Below are positions 22,957 to 35,700 of a stretch of DNA of 64,000 nt, in pieces. Made by a program: the position numbers and the translations under genes. A model generated the notes under the pieces. It was not told the DNA's origin and did not search any database. It saw only the letters and a program-made list of their open reading frames with translations. Origin of the DNA: Membranipora membranacea (Eukaryota; Bryozoa; Gymnolaemata; Cheilostomatida; Membraniporidae); contig OU612065.1 of the NCBI GenBank assembly GCA_914767715.1, positions 35,340,001-35,404,000 on the forward strand, given 5' to 3'. Position 1 is the stretch's first letter; the number at the start of each line of letters is the position of its first letter.

Positions 22957-25365
22957 AGCAAAGCCTGAGATTGTGTGGTGTAAGAACGGTCTAGGAGTTT
23001 CCTGTGAAGGGTTAGCACTCGGAAGTCAAATTTAAAGTACTACCACAATTGAGAGGCAAACACCAAGGTGTTGGTCAGTGGTGTTGTAAGTACTTATCCT
23101 GCAAATTGCAGTTACCCAACTGTAAAAATAAAAGTGACGAGCTGCCTTTAGCTCAGTATAAATGTATATATGTGTGAAGATTGCTTGCTGACGTAGGTGG
23201 AGAAGGGTTGTGTAGTGCTTGCAGGTTACATCAGATGTCCAGCGGCCTTTATACTTCTTATTCAATAATGTTTCACAGGTGAGCACTAGAAGTGGAACAG
23301 GTCAATTATCAGGTAAATTGTACAAATTCGAATACGGGTCGGATTGGAATCGGATGCGGGTTTGCATGAAACAGTAATACTGAATCTGTTTCAAACAATA
23401 TTATTAGAAAATGAATCGAATCAAAAGCTGTTTATGATATGATTTCACATGGAAGGTTTTCTCAAATTTAACACACCAGCATGACCTAGAGATACTGGCC
23501 CTGCAAGTACAGATCTGATCTGCATTCAATCCCAAGAGATAGTATAAAAAAGTCTGGGATTATGCAATATAGCCACAACCACCGGCCCCTAGGAGGTCTT
23601 GGCGTGTCATTCCCAGGCCAGTACTGACTCAGTAGACAACATAAGGGACACATTTTCCTACGCTTAGGAACATGGTAAATTTGTATAATATTTGTTATGA
23701 TCGCACAAGGTGAGATGTAACAGCTTCTGAATTTGCTGGCAAAATTCCAGTACAAGATTGTTATGTAAACATATTTTAATTTCACGAAAAGATAAAAAAT
23801 TTGATGAGAAAGATTAAAACAGTAATAAAAATAATTTAAGTCCTTTGATAAAATACAATTTCAGGGGTGACAAACAATGTTGTTGTATTTTCTGAAAACA
23901 TAAGGGAGATTTAGTAAAAGACATGTAGCAGCTAACATGCGGTCGATACCGTTGATGATAATGAAATGTTATTACCATTAACGTGGGCAATGTTTGAGCA
24001 GTTGATGGATCTTTGAGCTAGTTGTCCTGTTGCACCCACAGCTGTTCCCCGCCTTATTATTAGCGGTCAATTTTTCAGTCCAATACACCATATAGTAAAA
24101 CCAAATCATCACAACGGTAGATACGTGATAAAGAAGGAAAGTTCTATACATGTCTCTGTACCTACTAACCGTAAGGTAGTGGGTTAAATTAAGAGTTGGC
24201 GCAGAGCTACAGTCGGCGCATGGCACGGAACACATTCTACAGCACACAAAAGGCGTCGCAGATCTCAACTTAACATACATTAACTGGAGTCGTTTACATG
24301 CTGACTCGTCATATTGAAGCTCAAGAAAATCTGTGTCACAATTTCCAAGCTGGCTGAAGGTAAATGCGCTGAAGTTTACCTACGTGGGCAGCAGAGCAGC
24401 CGAGGATCAAACTGTAAAGTTCCTCAATCAATGATTTCTCCCACCTAATTATCTTCACTCAGATTAATATTTTCTATTTTCAGTGTCACCTGCAAGTCAG
24501 TGGCCCTCTCCCCCCCCCGCCTATGTGTCAGTTTCATGCAGTGGGTAGGGGAGGAAGAGAAAGCGTCACATTATAGCAGCATGGGTCAGGAATAAAATTG
24601 TATTTCACAGGAGAAAGTCTGTACTATTGTCAGATGAGCCAGAGTAATCACCGTATTTCCAGTTAAGATTTCGCCGCTGTGGTATTTTTAGACCCTTTTT
24701 TATAGTACTACAGATCGTGCTCTGAGCCATTAGATATTTGAAATCATCCGAGTAACTGATAACACTATGGCTGAATGAATTATCTGTTGCAATGCCTACC
24801 ACGTCAAGAATCATGAGATCAGACATGAGAACGTACCTAGTTCTATTCACTGTTTTCATAAATATTACCTCCGAGAAGTAAAGGAGTAGGAAGATTTCAC
24901 TATTTGGCACAAGCTTGAGATAGCTTAATTGAATACTTTCTAACATTTATTCACCCCCTTTGCTTGATATTTACTCCCACTTCCACTAGCCAAAATTTTG
25001 TGCCAACATAATTTAATATTATATATGATTTTAAATTCTTCAAGGGTTGTACAGCTGAGGAAAAGACAGATTGTTTGCTTGGAACTAAATACTTCTTGCT
25101 AAATATACTTCAAGGTAATCAAAAGCTTTGTCACCGCTGGCATTAAAAAACCCAAATCTAGTTGGCTGTATGGCAAAGCTAATGCACCCCTAAATATCAA
25201 TTGCACACAGCTTAGGTTACTGATAAATGATGATTTACATTCGGAATACGGAAGACGGAATAGACATGCAGTGGATATTTCGTAATGTGAAATTCCTCAG
25301 GTGAACAATAAATAAATCTGAGATGATTACCCAGGTCTAACTGGTGTCTTCCACCATTGTTTTTA

Positions 25366-25749
25366 AGCTGCGTTTACATGTGCGACAAATCGGCTAATAA
25401 TAACAACTCCGACACAGGTCACCGATTTGACTGACCGTGTAAACAGTTAATCTGTGTTTAAATCGGTGTTTAAATCTGTATTGTTCAAAATCGTTAACTT
25501 GTGACAATGTCACAAGTGAACGACAAATCTTCACTATTATGAATGGTTCAGCCAATAAACTAACTAGTTGTCTCACTAGCCAATCAGAGACAAGTTGAGT
25601 TGGAAGTTTGTGTTGAAATCGGTTAGGCATGAACAGTGTGTAAATAGCGTATCGTTGACATGTTGAAAGACAACGATTATAGAGCAGATTCATAATCTGT
25701 GTCGGAGTTGTTATTATTAGCCGATTTGTCAGACAGTGTAAACGCAGCT
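25366..25749. mobile_element. 384-bp MITE with about 52-bp terminal inverted repeats
   Basis: The left end starts AGCTGCGTTTACATGTGCGA and continues to CTCCGACACAG at about 25417. The right end is its reverse complement with only a few differences. The trinucleotide TTA flanks both sides (25363-25365, 25750-25752), a target duplication typical of PIF/Harbinger elements. No transposase is encoded. The inner part is also partly palindromic, with short GTTTAAATC-type repeats. Confidence 0.8.
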
Positions 25750-26602
25750 TTATACATTCTAACATGTCTTCTATGATAGCAAACATATACATAAAGTTAT
25801 ATTGTACCTTGTAATTGCTGAAGCTACCTGAAATTTCCTATTTGTCACTTAAGCTATCTTGTCAGACTGAGGAATTTAGCATACATGAGGCCATTCAACA
25901 TGCATGAAATGTGCATCTCATATCAACTTTGTCTTCATTTTTAACGTATTTCAGAAAGATGAAAACTGCTATGGCCTTGTTCACGGAACACCATTGCCAT
26001 AATTACCACTCAGATAAAGTAATCACGGTGATTTTGTGACATGTCCCATTTTCATTTTCTCAATTTCGATGTGGCAACTGGATTTTTCAATTTTATCATT
26101 TTTATGTTGTTTATTTACTACGTTATCACCTATAACGATGCATATATTTTCAAGCTTTTCATATATCATAAGTTTTAGCTTCCTTGTGCTGCCATTTTTC
26201 GTGCATATTTTTTGGTAAACTCAATCCAAAACTATTTTTAGTCGAGTTGTATTTTCCTTATTTCCGTAGCAAAATCTTGATACTAAAAACTGTCAGTCCA
26301 GGTAGTTTTCTTCTGGGACTAAAAGACAAGAACCAAAAGTTCAGTAGCCAAATAGATTTTATTTACCGTTTTTGGTGCACACAAGCAAGATATAAGATAT
26401 ACAAATTCTTACCTCAATTCTTACCTCAATTACTTTATAACACTTGTAAACTACCAATGTCAGGTATAAAAGCCGAGTGCCTCATTTGTTGAGGAATTTG
26501 TTTGAGCAGTGGTATTTTCAGAATTCTGGCATGTAGCCATTCCAAGATTAATTTTGTTGAGGCCCTATCCGGAGGTCCCTTATGCTTCGTGGCAGGAAAC
26601 TG

Positions 26603-28010
26603 TTATGATAAACGGCAGACGATGCCTGGATAGAGGTGGGCTGCCCTTGTTTTCATAGTTGCCTGCGATCTACAGTTTACAAGTTCATCATAGTCAGCGG
26701 ATAGGGTATCGTGTTTATTCTGGTCTGAGAGAATTCTCATCAGGAGTGATATTCTATGGGCTTTACGTCTCTCTTGTAGAGTCTGGATTCCAAGACTAGT
26801 AAGTGCCTCTGTGACGCCACGTCTGCCTTTGATATTTTTTATGAATCTCACTGCTTTGTTTTGCGCTAGTTCAAGATCCTCTATAGAGGCATTGTCAGAC
26901 GGGTCCCAGAGCACATCTGCATATTCAAGCTTAGGGCGGCATAAGCTCGTGAACGCAAGTAGTTTTGACTTCTCAGGAGCTCCATGTAGCGTGTATTTTA
27001 TACAACCTAAAGTCATGTTTGCGCATCCCATAATGTCACATATTTGTTTCTTAAATTTCAGATCTGATTGTAGCACGACTCCAAGGTACTTAGTGGTATC
27101 AACACATTGTAATAAGTGATCAGATATAGCGTACTGAGGGAGCAGTGTAGCACCTTGATTGAACACAATCACCTCACATTTCATTCTGTTGAAAGGCATT
27201 TTGTTCTTTGTTGACCAACTCACAAGTGAGTCAATGATGTTTTGAAAGCAAATCTCATCAGCTCAGGTTTGGATTTTAGCATATATCAGTGTGTCGTCGG
27301 CGTAAAGTCTTACATTGCAGGAGACTGAGTCAGGCAAGTCATTTATATAGAGCAGAAATAAGTTAGGCCCAAGGACCGAACCCTGAGGTACTCCTGAGGT
27401 CAAAGGTAAGACATCCGACTCTGCACCTCTAACAGCAACCTTTTGGAATCTGTCAGACAGAAAGTCCTGGACCCAGTTGGCAATATAAGGATCAATATTT
27501 TCGATCTATCTAATCTTGTCCATCAGTAGTTAATGTGCAACCTTATCGAATGCCTTCTGAAAGTCTAGTATGACTGCATGCACTGCAGTGGATTGCTCGG
27601 CAGCTTTCGCAAGTTCATGGTATGTGGCACATAACTGCGTTTCACAAGACAGCCCTTTACAAAAGCCATGCTGACGGTTGTGTAGTAAATTGTCTAAAGT
27701 CTCATTTAGATAATGCAGGACAATATGCTCCATCATTTTACATGGTATACTAGTCAGTGAGATAGGGCGGTAGTTGCATGCCTCCTCTTTTGATCCCTTC
27801 TTGTGTATATCGGGCTAACAATAGCCAGCTCCCATGCTGTGGGCAGTTACCTGTGTTCAAGGAGGCTTGATAAATATGTTTTAAGCATCGGGCTACCATG
27901 TCAGGGTGCACAAGAAGTTCAAATTTTCTGATCTCGTCGGGACCTGGCGATTTGTTGTTTTTGAGATTTTTGAGGTTTTAGCAACTATTTCCCACAGTTA
28001 ACCCTGAGGC
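26603..28010 (-). mobile_element. Broken CR1/Jockey-type LINE (reverse transcriptase part)
   Basis: In minus-strand order, 27736-27530 encodes HRQHGFCKGLSCETQL and AVILDFQKAFDKVAH (reverse-transcriptase block with the catalytic D). Then RLYADDT (catalytic YADD) appears near 27310-27290. Then 27223-26603 encodes KYLGVVLQSDLKF, RPKLEYADVLWDP and the RRxxHRISLLMRI tail. These are the usual consecutive blocks of CR1/Jockey elements. Stops and frame changes separate the blocks and the N-terminal endonuclease is missing, so the copy is dead and 5'-truncated. Confidence 0.88.
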
Positions 28011-28335
28011 CTGATTTAATTATCACGCTAAAGCTTATCACCCTGCATTATCTCATAATTACCCAATTCTTTTACTCTGAACTGATTGGGCTGTTTGATC
28101 AATGAAACTAAACCTTTAGTTCATTGGTTTGATGAGAGCAAGCCAGGCATACCATGTGGAGTTGCCTCTAACTTCACAAGCCGAAGCGATATTTCTTAGG
28201 GAGTTACTCCCCCTCTTTTGGTCAAGTAAGTTTGGTATTGCTTAGTATCATTGTCATAACCTGAGTTTCGAAGCTCACAGTAGAAATGGAATTGGGGGAA
28301 TTTACTATCTATTTTCATTCAAGGAGTTGATGAAC

Positions 28336-28431
28336 TTCATAATAAATCAATCTTAGGCTACACCGGAAGTTTTCAAGAAGCCAAGCAACTTGAAGCATTG
28401 GAAGTGTTTTATGAAAAGGATCTTGAATAGT
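28336..28431 (+). other. Exon-like open stretch, doubtful
   Basis: After a decent acceptor (TATTTTCATTCAAG) the frame reads VDELHNKSILGYTGSFQEAK and continues about 15 residues to a stop, with normal-looking amino-acid composition. It could be the last exon of an unseen gene or chance. No partner exon upstream was found. Confidence 0.2.
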
Positions 28432-29159
28432 CGAAAAGAAATGAATAATTCTCCTTTCCTCAAACACGTAAGCAACATTTTTGTTGTGGTAGATTGTGTG
28501 GCACCTTATGGTTTTGACTTGTACAACACCAATAATCGTTTAGATGTTATTGGGGAGGGTAAAATTAAGAGACATCTGTACCCCTTCCAATAATATAATT
28601 TGAATTAGGACTTCACTCACCATTGATTGACATGTGAAAGCAGTTATACCTATTCTGTTGAAGTGAATATTAGTTTGAACAGGAACACTCCTGTAAATTT
28701 TGTGACAGTAGGCTTACATGACAAAATGACTGAGCCTAGTATGACAGGTACATATAGCATTTTAAATTCATGAACATCAAAGGGTTGGTTGTATTGATGA
28801 TATCCATTCCAAATTCATTGCCTAAAAGCGCATTTTACGAGCAACTGGTCAAGGAGTCCTTTCAGAACTGATATATAAATTGTAATTGACTTCATAGGCT
28901 GTGAAGGCCTGGTTTCAATGCGATAGTCAACATGCTAGTGGGAAAGAATGTTCTCAAGGCTTACTTTCCGCCGTTTTGATATATTCAGCCATTCATTAGT
29001 TACAAAAACACATGCCTGCAGACACCTGTAATTCCTATCATCAGATCATACATGGTTTACCACCAGATGACAGAACCCAGTTTTGCAGTGAACAAAGTCG
29101 ACTGTTTTTGGGCCAATATTGGTATCCACTCAAATCGCAGCACCCTTGTGTGGTACTCA

Positions 29160-29310
29160 GGGACCGCAGACCAGCAAACCCAAAATCAGCCTATTTAGCC
29201 CTCAAGAGAGTCCTACAGTGTCTCGAAATAGTCTCAAACACCCTTTGAACCAGCCTTATGCAAGCATCGCACAACAGACTGTCATACAGCAATCACGGAT
29301 CATCTTATAA
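29160..29310 (+). other. Exon-like open stretch, doubtful
   Basis: Following GTGGTACTCAG, a frame rich in Ser/Gln/Pro (TSKPKISLFSPQESPTVSRN and on to QQSRIIL, then stop) runs to 29310. It reads like a disordered protein C-terminus. It might be a terminal exon on the plus strand ending just before the coiled-coil gene, but an overlapping frame is open as well and no upstream exons were found. Confidence 0.2.
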
Positions 29311-29732
29311 ATGTAATGTTATTGCTTTGCCTTCACGTACCTACCGGCAGTCAACAGCTTCTCATTAGTTTCTTTTAGAATTTAGGATCATTTACACGTG
29401 ATTATTCTTGTATAGAACTTTTGTGCCTGAGCAACTGCAACCAATAGAGTTTTGAATCAAATTCTACCACTCCAAATTATTGCCCGACAAACGTTGGTGG
29501 TGAAACTCAGGTAACCTGGCATGTGGCGTGGGGTCTTTGTCTTGGGATTTGCGCTGACATAATGTTGAATTCTCAAAATCTGGATCAATTCACTCATCTA
29601 ACGAAATCCTCTGAGACCCAGTTATTCTATATTTGAATGTAATTTTAAACAGGAACAAGAACACTGATGATAGGTATGGTTGACCTGCTATAATGATCAG
29701 TCATACCTAGTAGCCTATTGAGGATATTAGCC

Positions 29733-32700
29733 ATGGCAACTGTGGATGGGAAACCTCCTAGAAAGGCTGATCAACTTCTACAAGCTCTGTCAAAGAAATG
29801 TAAGCGTTGGTTGTGAGACTTTGGCCTGAAGACAGCTAAATATATAAAACAGCCCATTCTTGTGATAAACACCATATCAGCTTTTAAGAGCCAATTTTGT
29901 GTTCCTAAGAAGTCCCATTTAGGTCAACGCTTGTTACTTTAAATTGTTTTATAAGCAAAACCATCGGATAAAGGCTTAAATAAATGTGCAAATGTTGCAA
30001 CTGATTCTGACGATATTCTACTGTTATGCAAGTAGGCTAAGATTGTACCTGATGTAAACGAAATGATGAATAAGTCCTTATGTTGATACTGCAGACTATC
30101 AGTGATTTTAGTTTTGAGCTCTCTAGGAGACAAGACAAACAGACATCTGACTGGTATCTCTGTACAAATATCACAGTTTATAGGAGATGAGTAATGAATT
30201 TTGTCATGGAAGGCTCTGCTGCTGTGGGTAGCTGTGATCTTTGCTTTGTGCTCATTAGAAAATTCCCATCTCCTGAACAATGATATAATACCATGACACA
30301 TTAAAAGTTCAATTGTACTTCTATGATCTATTTTTACAGATGAGGACAAGGCAAGAGACAGAGATGCGAGGTCGTCAGGACGTAACACACCCACCAGACG
30401 TACACCTCGGGGATCTAGAGAGAGATCCGGAGCAGGAGATACTGCCAGTGAAAACTTAGATAACTCAAGTCAGTCACTCTCTCAGCCTTGTCTATGGGGC
30501 TTTGTTTACGACAGGGGTGCCCAACCTTTTCATTGAGGGGGCGGCATCCACATATTGCAATGTCCCTGTGGGCCGCAATCTCACCATAAATCAAACATTC
30601 ATATATTGGTGTGCAGTATTTTCATCTCTGCAGTAGGGAATTTATTAATTGGAGCTCACTCAAATGCAATGGTTTCGGAATTCCAAAATACTGTGACTAG
30701 ATGTAGAGCGTTACTCATTATTGTACAAATGAGGAATGATATAAACACAGGGTGTGAAAATTGTTTTTGCGACTACGCAATTTTCTCAAACGGGTCGGGG
30801 CCGCATAAAATTGGGCCACATGCGGCCCCAGGGCCACTCGTTGGGCAGCCCTGGTCTACGATATAAGAATCACTTCAAATAATGAATGGAAAAGCTACAG
30901 TCACAAGTCTCAGCATAAACAATCTTGTTCACCAATCAAATTTTCCATTTTTTAGTCAAATCTTGTTTCACTTTGTGAAAGTAACATGTGTATAGTGGTT
31001 GAAGCCTCTTTGATGGTTGGAGGCACTAAAACCGTACGGTATATCCTGTGCATAAATAACACATTGTATTTTCACATTTGTAGCATCGTCCTTGTTTAAC
31101 AGAAGTGCCCGCGGCACAAGTCCTTCAATCAAAAGTGAATTGTTCTCACCAGCTCACAGGCGCTCTCCTAGCGTTGATGGCCTCCAGCGCCCGAGTCGCC
31201 TCACAGAAAGCAGGTTGGTCAATATATGGCCCAATTGCATTCCTCTGTTGTATCTCATTTATTTTATATTTGTAAGATATATAATTGTCAATATAGTTGT
31301 TAAATAATATGGCATTCATATTACAAATAACGTATGATGAAATTGAGTCTGAATCTAATTTGAATGGAATTTTGTATATGTACTGTAAGTTGCTGGTTCA
31401 AATCATTTACAATGCAATGTACTTACAGATCGTCAAAGATTGGTCGATCCCAGAGTTTACAAATCAGGTTTGAATCACAAGCCTTTTGTTCACACACTTC
31501 AAGAGTTTATTATTCTTTGTGTTATTTTATTCTTTATTTTTAGGTCACCTGCATTCATATTAGCCATTATATTATCATGATATTATGTTGCTTTTTAAAT
31601 TTGCTATTTCTGGTTATAAATTTTGTCTTGCACTTATAACAGGGCTAGCCATAGCAGGACTGGGTCAGAAGAAACCCGTCTGAGGTGATGCTATTTTAAC
31701 CTGGAATAATCTTTGGGGAAAACAGACATACATTCGTAAATTATCACTGTTCTCTGGGAATTGCAGAACAGGGCAGTACTGGACTCTCTTTGACATACCC
31801 TATATTTGTTTGTTTAGATCCCCAGCAGTGCGAGCCAGTCCAGGATTATTCGATAAGACACGATCTCCGGCTCGCAGAGTCTCACCAGTGCAGAGTCCAG
31901 GGCTCATAGACCAGGCCAGAACTTCACCATGTCCGTCTCCGATGAGGCGACAGAGTCCCTCACCTAGCCCTCTCAACAGGCGGGATTACAGTCTCTCTCC
32001 AACCAAGGATAACTTTGAGAATGGTAAGGTACTTAATCATGGGTATTGTATTGTTGTATTCTATTTGTTCTAAAAGTTATTGAATGTAGCCCTTTATTAC
32101 CGATATCTCTATATACTGTGGTAAGCTCCAACTGAGGTAATATAAGAGTACTTACAACTTCCATTAGACGGGTGAGGTTGTGATACAACGTTTAAAATGG
32201 ATTTTATGCTAACTGTTTACAGCAATCTAGATTTGGTCTCATTCAGAAAAATCACTTTGATTGGAATTTATAAATCCCTTGGAAATTAAATTGATTGGAA
32301 TTTAAGTTGTTAAAATTTTAGATCAATTTACAGCTAAATTTTGTCTAAATTCTCAATGTTAGTTCACATAAAAGTATGTTCAAAACTCAAAAATGTATTT
32401 AGACATGGCTAGATTAAGTCAATGTTTGTTGCCAGTACCAATGAACTTGTAATTAATTCTGAGAAGAAAATATTGTTCTGTTTAGTGCTGTATTGTGTAT
32501 TGTATTATGATGTTTCTTTTCGGTGTTTTGCAAGAAGCCCAGCAGCGGAAATACTTGAATCAAGCCCTAGTCATGTTGATATGATTTTGACATAATCATC
32601 AAACGGTACTTGTCATATTTGCTTCAGGTACTGATTCTGAATCGAGTCCCAGGAAGTCAGATAGATCTCGGTTATTCGCCAGAACTTCAACTCCGACAAG

Positions 32701-35700
32701 AGACAGCTCCAACATTAGAGATGAGTTATCAGCTAGACCTGGCCTTGACTCCTCTATTGGTAATAAACAACCTGAAAGTGAGGTCACTAAAGAGCCCGAC
32801 CCTCCTAACAAAGAGCCCGACCCTCCTTACAAAACAATGGACGAGTCATCAGATACGATAAACGTAGCCGACACTCATCAAACAGACACCTCACCAGAGA
32901 ATTCATCCAAAGACACAAATATGAAGCTAGCGCTTGATTTCATATCAGATAATTCGACTCATTCGGCAAGGTCTGGTAAAGTGTTTGGTGCTTCACACAA
33001 GCCACGGTCCCCTGAGAGGAGTACTAGGGGTTACAAACCAGAGTTTAGTCCTAATAAATCACTGGATAAGTCCCTGGATCTGACCTCCACTACTCTACAG
33101 GACGGAGAAAGGCCGGAGAGCAGACGATCCTCCATGTCAAACTACAGCTTCTCTCAACCGGTAAGACACCAAATATTGTTTAGCATTTAGAGCCCCGGTG
33201 CCTGTGTATTGATGAGGGTTGAGGTGTCAACATCTGGCCGGCCCTATGTAAAATTAGTAGTCTGTCATAACACGCTTGTACCTTGGAGACCCCATTGTGA
33301 ATGCTCTAGCCAACGCAGATTTGTACCACTACCAGGGATTTTGCAAATTTGAAAATAATCAATTGAATCTGAGGTATTTTCATTCTATAATGGATAACAA
33401 CAGAGTATTTCCATCCTGTTTAGTGAAACTTACAACATTTCAGGATTAGGAATAGCTTTGTGTAAAGCACTAGTGTTACATATGAATCAGAGAACTTCAG
33501 TTAGAATCTGTTTATAGCTGATCAGCTTAAATTAATTGGATTTGCTGATCAATAAGTTTGGCATGCAACCATGTAAATTATGAATGAAAATATGAACAGT
33601 GTAAGTGTGTTGAAAACTTAAAGATTTATCCCTTTGGGAACTCTGGTGAAGATATGTTGTGTGAAGGGATGGAGTAACACACAGTCATGACCATTCTGCT
33701 AAGGTGATGATAAACCAGAACCTAGCCCTTACGAGTGAAACTTTGCAGGTGTTTCTGCAAACTTAAAAATTGTTAGCGTAAGAATAATGAGACAACATAT
33801 TATGTTCAGCTTTGTTCTGCTGCTGATTAACATCTATAAGCCCGGGGCCTGGCATCAGCATCGGAAACAATTATTTTATACCACAGTGCATACAAGGAAA
33901 AGTCCAGATTTGACAATTTCAGCCCCCTATAATTATTTTATGAGTTATTCCCAGGCCGTGGAGCCTTAGCTATTTATGTCACACATCAACCAATACACCG
34001 TTGGAATAAGGTCTGCAATCTCCCAGGCTCGTTTATTGGGACTTGCGCTAAAGGACCAAGGTGTTAAAACCTTTAGCAATGATGAGTGTTACTTTGCAAT
34101 ATTTGAGAGAAGCTGAGTGTTAACATGTCATTTAGAATTTTGTCACCTTCATGATATCAGGCGGTTTCTGGACCATTATGACCAGGGGTCTAAAACCTGC
34201 TAATAAAAACAGTTTCTCATGTGAATAACTTCTAAACTGTCAATGCTTCAGTTGAGGATAAAAATCCCGAGATCTCCGAGGCTAAGTACTCACATGATAA
34301 GTAGGACACCCAGTATTGTGCTGTCACCTGTTCATGAGACTTTGCAACTGTCTCCGGCAGCAGGCTTCGTGTCTTGTTACTCATCTCCGTACACTCCGGC
34401 AAGTTCATGCATGAGGGATGACCACTAATCGCATATCGGTCCATAATCACCCATGTAAATGACTCAGATTTGATAGCATCGATTTTTGTGTTGGCCACTG
34501 CCACTGCCTTTATTCTGTATCTCCCTTGTCCAGGAGGTAGTCAGGTAGGATAGGGGGGGGGGGTGCTTAAACTATATCTCTACTAAGTCTTTGGGTTCTG
34601 AGACGACCAATAAGATGTAGTAAGCAGCATGTCACAAATACCACTAAATATCTGTCATATTTGCACTGTGACACAGGGTCATCACACAACTTGTGTACAT
34701 GTGCTCATATAAAACCATCTGTTCCATATTTTTAATTAGTGGGGCTATTCCTGCCACACCAACCTGATAAAATTTGTGAAGTGAACATACTTGCAGCCTC
34801 CCCTCTTAAAATACTGATATATTGCAGGCTACCTCTTCCGCTAGTTCACGGTCATTCCAATCCTAATTTTTATTGAACTATAAAATCTGATTTGGAGCAT
34901 CCTCCCAGAAAACCTAGATAGGCCTATAACATATTCATTGTTCATGTTTTATCTAATAACGAGTAATGCCAGCTGTTTTTCTGACATGAAGTCTCTTTTT
35001 TTCATCACAGATTGCTTGTGGTAGCCCGAGATCATCACTGGCTACAAGTCCACAGCCTCCTCGGTACGCCATCGAGAAGGAACAGACAGACAGCCAGCTT
35101 AGAAAACTAGAGGTGGAGAACTCCTCTCTCAAGCTAGAGAACAAATCACTGAAAGATAAATATAATCGAGCCCAGTGTAAGTTTGTGTAGTATATCAGAC
35201 TGAGAAGATTGATCTGTTTGCTCTGACTACATCTGGCTAGGGTTATTGATATGGTCTCGACAGAGAGTAGACATGTACCCTAATACTAAATTGAGCTTCT
35301 AATTCTAAGTTTGGTGCTAGTTTACTTATTGGTACAAGTTTTTTTAATAAATGCTTGTACAAGTTTTTACACAATTCAATTCACTGCTGCTTTAATTGAG
35401 TATAAATTATTATGACCTAGTGCTGTAATTGTTCAAATGTTGGTGGGGTAGAGTGGAGTTGGGATGAGGTAGGGAGTTCTTCAACACAGCTGCCGTAAGG
35501 TGGATAACAGCAGAAAGCCACTTCTGGCTATGCCCTATCTAAAAAAGGAAAGTACCCAGGACGTTCAATCATTTTAACTCTATTCTTTTGACTTTTTTAT
35601 GCATTCCGTGCAAAGTTGTATGGCCATATGTAATCTTTCACTCTTTTCTCACTGATTTTCGTGAAACACAATTTGTAAAACGAGAAGATATGGACAGGAA

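Larger units (their letters stand above)
22957..29732. other. Spacer between GPCR and the long coiled-coil gene
   Basis: This 6.8-kb stretch has no gene I can defend. It holds a 384-bp MITE (25366-25749), a broken LINE (about 26600-28010) and two exon-like stretches (28336-28431, 29160-29310). Open frames at 23486-23785, 23978-24280, 24605-24946, 25394-25792 and 26184-26492 have no domain, no plausible splice context and low-complexity or AT-rich composition. Confidence 0.6.

Noticed and set aside
26811-27119. 102-aa plus-strand open frame
   Set aside because: Antisense to the LINE reverse-transcriptase region on the minus strand.
29939-30394. 151-aa minus-strand open frame
   Set aside because: Overlaps the second exon of the coiled-coil gene, has no domain, and lacks a plausible context.
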